Source: Caryophanon sp036309765 (lineage in GTDB: Bacteria; Bacillota; Bacilli; Bacillales_A; Planococcaceae). Taken from it: 9,193 nt of DNA. Shown piece after piece: positions 6,341 through 9,193 of the stretch. The stretch lies in the NCBI GenBank assembly GCA_036309765.1, contig JAXJTE010000080.1:1-9193 (forward strand), read 5' to 3'. The translations under genes and the position numbers were made by a program. The notes under the pieces were generated by a model. The model had not been told where the DNA came from and ran no database searches. It saw nothing but the letters and a program-made list of their open reading frames with translations. Positions within the stretch are counted from its first letter, which is position 1; every line of letters begins with the position of its first letter.

Positions 6341-8032
6341 GTGCTGAGAGAGCTAAGTATACGCAATTTTGCCATTATTGATGAGTTAACGGTTAGCTTT
6401 GCTGAAGGACTGACAGTATTAACAGGAGAAACAGGTGCCGGGAAGTCGATCATTATCGATGCGGTACATTTAATTGCTGGTGGACGTGGCTCTGCGGAAT
6501 TTATTCGCCACGGTGAGAAAAAGGCAGAGCTAGAAGGGCTATTTCAAATTCAATCAAGTGGTCATTACATTCATGAAAAGCTTGCGGACCTCGGCATTGA
6601 AGTGGAAGAGGGTACGATTATTTTGCGCCGCGACTTAAATAGCACGGGCAAAAGTGTATGCCGCATTAACGGTAAGCTCGTGCCACTTGCAGTACTGCGT
6701 GATATCGGCGGTCGCTTAATTGATATTCATGGGCAGCATGAAAATCAGGAGCTAATGGATGAGCGTTTTCATATTCAGTTACTAGATCAGTTTGCTGGTG
6801 CGCACATTGCGGACAAAAAGCAGCAGTACGCACAGCAGTTTGCGGCATATCGTCAATTAAAGCAAGAAGCATCTGCACTTGCGATGGATGAGCAACGAAT
6901 CGCCCAGCGCATCGATCTATACCAGTTTCAAATCAAGGAGCTTGAGGATGCGAATTTACAGCTCGGTGAGGACGATGAGCTGCTAGATGAGCGAAAGCGT
7001 TTAAACAACTTCCATAAAATTTACGAGCGTACAAGCGTGGCGTATGATGCGATTTTAGGCGAGCAAAAAGGCTTGGACTGGATTGGCGATGCGATGAGTG
7101 CGCTAGAGGACGTAGCACAGCTTGATGCACAGTTTAGCGAAGCATCAGAAGCGGTGTCGTCTGCGTTTTATGCATTGCAAGACGCGGCGTATCAAATGAA
7201 GGATGCGCTCGACCTGTTAGAGTTCGACCCAGAGCGCTTAAATGACGTAGAGCAGCGTTTAGCATTGATTCAATCGTTAAAGCGTAAATACGGCGCGACG
7301 ATTGAGGATATTTTAGCGTATTACGACAAAATTGATGCGGAGCTACAGCAGCTTGTCAATCGTGACGAAACGATTCGACAACACGATGTACAGCTTGCGA
7401 AAATGGAAGCGGCACTACGAAAGCTTGCCGATGAGCTAACACTGATTCGTAAAGAGCAAGGTGAGCGTTTAGCACAGGCCATTATGGAGCAGCTGCGTGC
7501 GCTTCATATGGAGAAGGCGCAGTTTGTCGTGAAGTTTTTAGAGCAACAGACGCTCGATGCAAATGGGCAAGATCACGTGGCGTTTTATATCGCAACGAAC
7601 GTCGGCGAGCCACCGAAGTCGCTGCCAAAAGTTGCTTCAGGCGGTGAGCTATCGCGTATGATGCTCGCGCTAAAAACGATTTTTTCATCGACGGCGGGCA
7701 TTACGTCCATTATTTTTGATGAGGTGGATACAGGTGTAAGTGGACGCGTCGCACAGGCGATTGCTGAAAAGATTGCGGCCATTTCAATGGGCTCACAAGT
7801 GCTATGCATTTCGCATTTACCACAAGTTGCGGCAATGGCCGATCACCATTATTTCATCAAAAAAGAAGTCGAGCAAAATCGCACATTTACGACGCTAACG
7901 GAAATTGTTGAGCAGGAGCGAACAGAAGAGCTGTCTCGCATGCTGTCAGGGATCGAAATTACGGAGCTTACGTTACAGCACGCAAACGAATTATTGAAGC
8001 TAGCTGACGAGCGTAAGCAAAAAATGCGCTAA
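6341..8032 (+). CDS. recN: DNA repair ATPase RecN
   Basis: SMC-like ATPase that gathers at DNA double-strand breaks and tethers ends early in recombinational repair. From GTG 6341 it is 563 residues (B. subtilis ~576). Walker A GETGAGKS is at 29-36, a long coiled-coil arm spans about 150-360, the ABC signature SGGELSR begins at 433, Walker B IIFDE ends with Asp460-Glu461, and the switch His492 is in CISHLPQVAAMADHH. All ATPase residues are present. Start choice: the AAAGGA RBS (6326-6331) is nine bases from GTG 6341 but only three from ATG 6335, and translation from 6341 gives MLRELSIRNF, matching Bacillus MLAELSIKNF; ATG 6335 would add only two residues. The RBS overlaps the argR stop, so argR-recN are co-transcribed. 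A strong terminator follows directly; spoIVB, the usual next gene, is absent. Confidence 0.95.
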   Translation: MLRELSIRNFAIIDELTVSFAEGLTVLTGETGAGKSIIIDAVHLIAGGRGSAEFIRHGEKKAELEGLFQIQSSGHYIHEKLADLGIEVEEGTIILRRDLNSTGKSVCRINGKLVPLAVLRDIGGRLIDIHGQHENQELMDERFHIQLLDQFAGAHIADKKQQYAQQFAAYRQLKQEASALAMDEQRIAQRIDLYQFQIKELEDANLQLGEDDELLDERKRLNNFHKIYERTSVAYDAILGEQKGLDWIGDAMSALEDVAQLDAQFSEASEAVSSAFYALQDAAYQMKDALDLLEFDPERLNDVEQRLALIQSLKRKYGATIEDILAYYDKIDAELQQLVNRDETIRQHDVQLAKMEAALRKLADELTLIRKEQGERLAQAIMEQLRALHMEKAQFVVKFLEQQTLDANGQDHVAFYIATNVGEPPKSLPKVASGGELSRMMLALKTIFSSTAGITSIIFDEVDTGVSGRVAQAIAEKIAAISMGSQVLCISHLPQVAAMADHHYFIKKEVEQNRTFTTLTEIVEQERTEELSRMLSGIEITELTLQHANELLKLADERKQKMR

Positions 8033-8036
8033 ACGA

Positions 8037-8077
8037 ACACGCAACTGCTGAAAGCTTGAGCAGTTGCGTGTTTTTTT
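8037..8077 (+). terminator. Strong intrinsic terminator of argR-recN
   Basis: ACACGCAACTGCT (8037-8049) pairs perfectly with AGCAGTTGCGTGT (8059-8071) over 13 bp around a 9-nt loop. A run of seven T (8071-8077) follows, then a second T-run at 8083-8089. The hairpin begins 5 bp after the recN stop and isolates spo0A transcription from the argR-recN unit. Confidence 0.95.
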
Positions 8078-8118
8078 GCTTGTTTTTTTAGAAACGCATA
8101 GGCGATTTGTATAGAATA

Positions 8119-8127
8119 TGACATAAT
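8119..8127 (+). promoter_or_regulatory. Candidate extended -10 promoter of spo0A
   Basis: TG (8119-8120), one base, then CATAAT (8122-8127) form an extended -10 candidate, giving a start near 8134 and a leader of ~28 nt. No good -35 lies 16-18 bp upstream. ATAGAAT (8111-8117) fits the SigH -10 pattern RnnGAAT, but no SigH -35 (RnAGGAwWW) is found 11-12 bp upstream, and no 0A box (TGTCGAA) is visible between 8033 and 8161. Confidence 0.35.
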
Positions 8128-8161
8128 AGAAGGACGATGACGTTAGAGGGAGAGAGCTAAT

Positions 8162-8953
8162 ATGACGACGATAAAGGTTGCGATTGCAGATGACAATCGA
8201 GAGCTCGTTCAACAGATTGAAATGTACTTTCAAAATCATGCACAAATTGAAATTGTCGCAACGGCCTCTAATGGTGAATTATGCTTAACGATGCTAAAGG
8301 AGCATGACATTGATGTATTAATGCTCGATTTAATTATGCCGTATATGGACGGGCTTGCCGTGCTAGAGCATATTCGGGCAGATGAACAATATGCGAATTT
8401 GTCGATTGTGATGTTAACCGCATTTGGACAAGAGGAAGTTATGAAAAACATTGTCGACTTAGGTGCGACGTATTTAATATTAAAGCCGTTTGATTTTAAA
8501 CAGCTTGAAACGAAAATTGTACGATGGGCACGCCGAAATAGCGATGAGCTGTCAACTATTGATACTGTGTCAGAAGAGATGTCATTGGCGGATGTATACG
8601 TATCGAATTTGTTAACGGAATCAGGTATTCCCGTACATATGCGCGGCTATAAATATTTACAAAAAGCAATCGCCATCGTGTACGAAAATCCAAGCTTGTT
8701 AAACGGTGCTGTCACAACCGCGATTTATCCAACGATTGCTAGCTTGTTCGGTGTAAGTGATGCAAGCGTGGAACGTGCGATTCGCAATGCGATTAACGCC
8801 GCTTGGACGCGCGATCAACAAACGTTACAAATGCTATTTCAAACGAACACACCGCTTGAGCTGAAGCCGAAAAATTCAGAGTTTATTGCGTTAGCTGTGA
8901 CGAGCATGAGGCAACAATTAGCCGAGCAGCACGGTGAGACAGTGAAATCGTAA
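8162..8953 (+). CDS. spo0A: Sporulation master response regulator Spo0A
   Basis: Response regulator at the end of the sporulation phosphorelay; when phosphorylated it dimerises and binds 0A boxes to control entry into sporulation and, in many species, biofilm and stationary-phase genes. It is 263 residues (B. subtilis 267). The receiver domain (1-~122) has the acidic pocket Asp10-Asp11 in ADDNREL, phospho-acceptor Asp56 in MLDLIMP, Thr86 in MLTAFGQ and Lys108 in ILKPF, so it should be phosphorylatable. A polar linker (~123-142) leads to the effector domain with GIPVHMRGYKYLQKAI (155-170) and the DNA-recognition helix region SDASVERAIRNAINAAWTR (199-217), plus the conserved KPKNSEFIA block (235-243). 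The ATG has AGAGGGAG (8145-8152), 9 nt upstream. It is monocistronic between two terminators. Upstream spoIVB is missing. Confidence 0.96.
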   Translation: MTTIKVAIADDNRELVQQIEMYFQNHAQIEIVATASNGELCLTMLKEHDIDVLMLDLIMPYMDGLAVLEHIRADEQYANLSIVMLTAFGQEEVMKNIVDLGATYLILKPFDFKQLETKIVRWARRNSDELSTIDTVSEEMSLADVYVSNLLTESGIPVHMRGYKYLQKAIAIVYENPSLLNGAVTTAIYPTIASLFGVSDASVERAIRNAINAAWTRDQQTLQMLFQTNTPLELKPKNSEFIALAVTSMRQQLAEQHGETVKS

Positions 8954-8971
8954 TGTGTACAAATAGATGCA

Positions 8972-9020
8972 AAGGCTGCCCGAAAATGCGTAATCGAGCA
9001 GCCTTGTTTTTCTTTTTTTC
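8972..9020 (+). terminator. Intrinsic terminator after spo0A
   Basis: AAGGCTGC (8972-8979) pairs with GCAGCCTT (8998-9005); CGA/TCG (8981-8983 and 8994-8996) extend the stem inward past one mismatch. T-rich tracts TTTTT (9007-9011) and TTTTTTT (9013-9019) follow. It starts about 18 bp after the spo0A stop, ending a single-gene transcript. Confidence 0.92.
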
Positions 9021-9193
9021 TAAAAATTTCAAAACATTAACCGATGAAAAAAAGGACATATTTTGTACTTGTAAAGGTGGATGATGAAAATCTATTACAT
9101 AATGTGTCTAAAGGAACGAAAATATGAATACATCACTAGCGTCGCATTAAAATAATCCAACGCATTTAATTAAACTGAATTTTCTGTAATATA
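9021..9193 (+). other. AT-rich tail of the window, only tiny ORFs, no gene supported
   Basis: Three overlapping tiny + strand ORFs are present: 27 codons at 9044-9127 (MKKRTYFVLVKVDDENLL...), with no RBS; 24 codons at 9081-9155, whose AAAGGTGG (9073-9080) abuts the ATG; and 8 codons at 9124-9150 (MNTSLASH), with AAAGGA (9110-9115) 8 nt upstream. The 27- and 8-codon frames overlap in ATGA at 9124-9127. These could be a leader peptide for a gene beyond the window, the remnant of a decayed gene, or chance. No clear promoter or hairpin was found. Confidence 0.3.

Noticed and set aside
8111..8117. SigH promoter for spo0A
   Set aside because: Only the -10 half (ATAGAAT) matches; the sequence 11-12 bp upstream does not fit the SigH -35 consensus.
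1..9193. Mobile elements, CRISPR arrays, tRNA or rRNA genes
   Set aside because: No transposase, integrase, spaced direct repeats, cloverleaf or rRNA signature was seen; nearly all sequence is accounted for by conserved genes.

Overview
The window is a conserved chromosomal housekeeping and sporulation block of an endospore-lineage Firmicute. Gene order, RBS quality and protein motifs (for example Spo0A ADDNREL, RecN LRELSIRNFAII, ArgR MNKGQRHIRI) point to Bacillales, most likely the Caryophanaceae/Planococcaceae branch (Lysinibacillus, Solibacillus, Caryophanon and relatives). That placement is judged from protein resemblance; no search was run. All eight genes lie on the + strand, and codon and base use look uniform.

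Layout: positions 2-1815 hold the end of xseA, then xseB and ispA, tightly packed with 2-3 bp gaps (exonuclease VII and farnesyl diphosphate synthase). A 134 bp gap follows, with a palindrome over a strong extended -10 promoter. That promoter should drive dxs and tlyA (1950-4666), which end at a clear intrinsic terminator. Next comes a separately promoted small soluble chemoreceptor-like gene (4838-5662), which is not part of the classical Bacillus order. A 215 bp AT-rich gap precedes argR and recN (5878-8032), which end at a strong terminator. After a short gap comes spo0A (8162-8953) with its own terminator. The last ~170 bp hold no convincing gene.

Functionally the block combines isoprenoid precursor supply (Dxs makes DXP, IspA makes FPP), DNA repair (ExoVII, RecN), RNA methylation (TlyA family), arginine control (ArgR/AhrC) and the sporulation master regulator Spo0A. 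This reproduces the Bacillus order xseA-xseB-ispA-dxs-yqxC-ahrC-recN-(spoIVB)-spo0A, with two departures. A chemoreceptor-like gene sits between tlyA and argR. spoIVB, normally between recN and spo0A, is absent: only 129 bp separate those two genes, mostly terminator and promoter. An intact-looking Spo0A without the adjacent SpoIVB protease gene is the most interesting feature. I see no evidence of a wholly new system, mobile element, CRISPR array, tRNA or rRNA.
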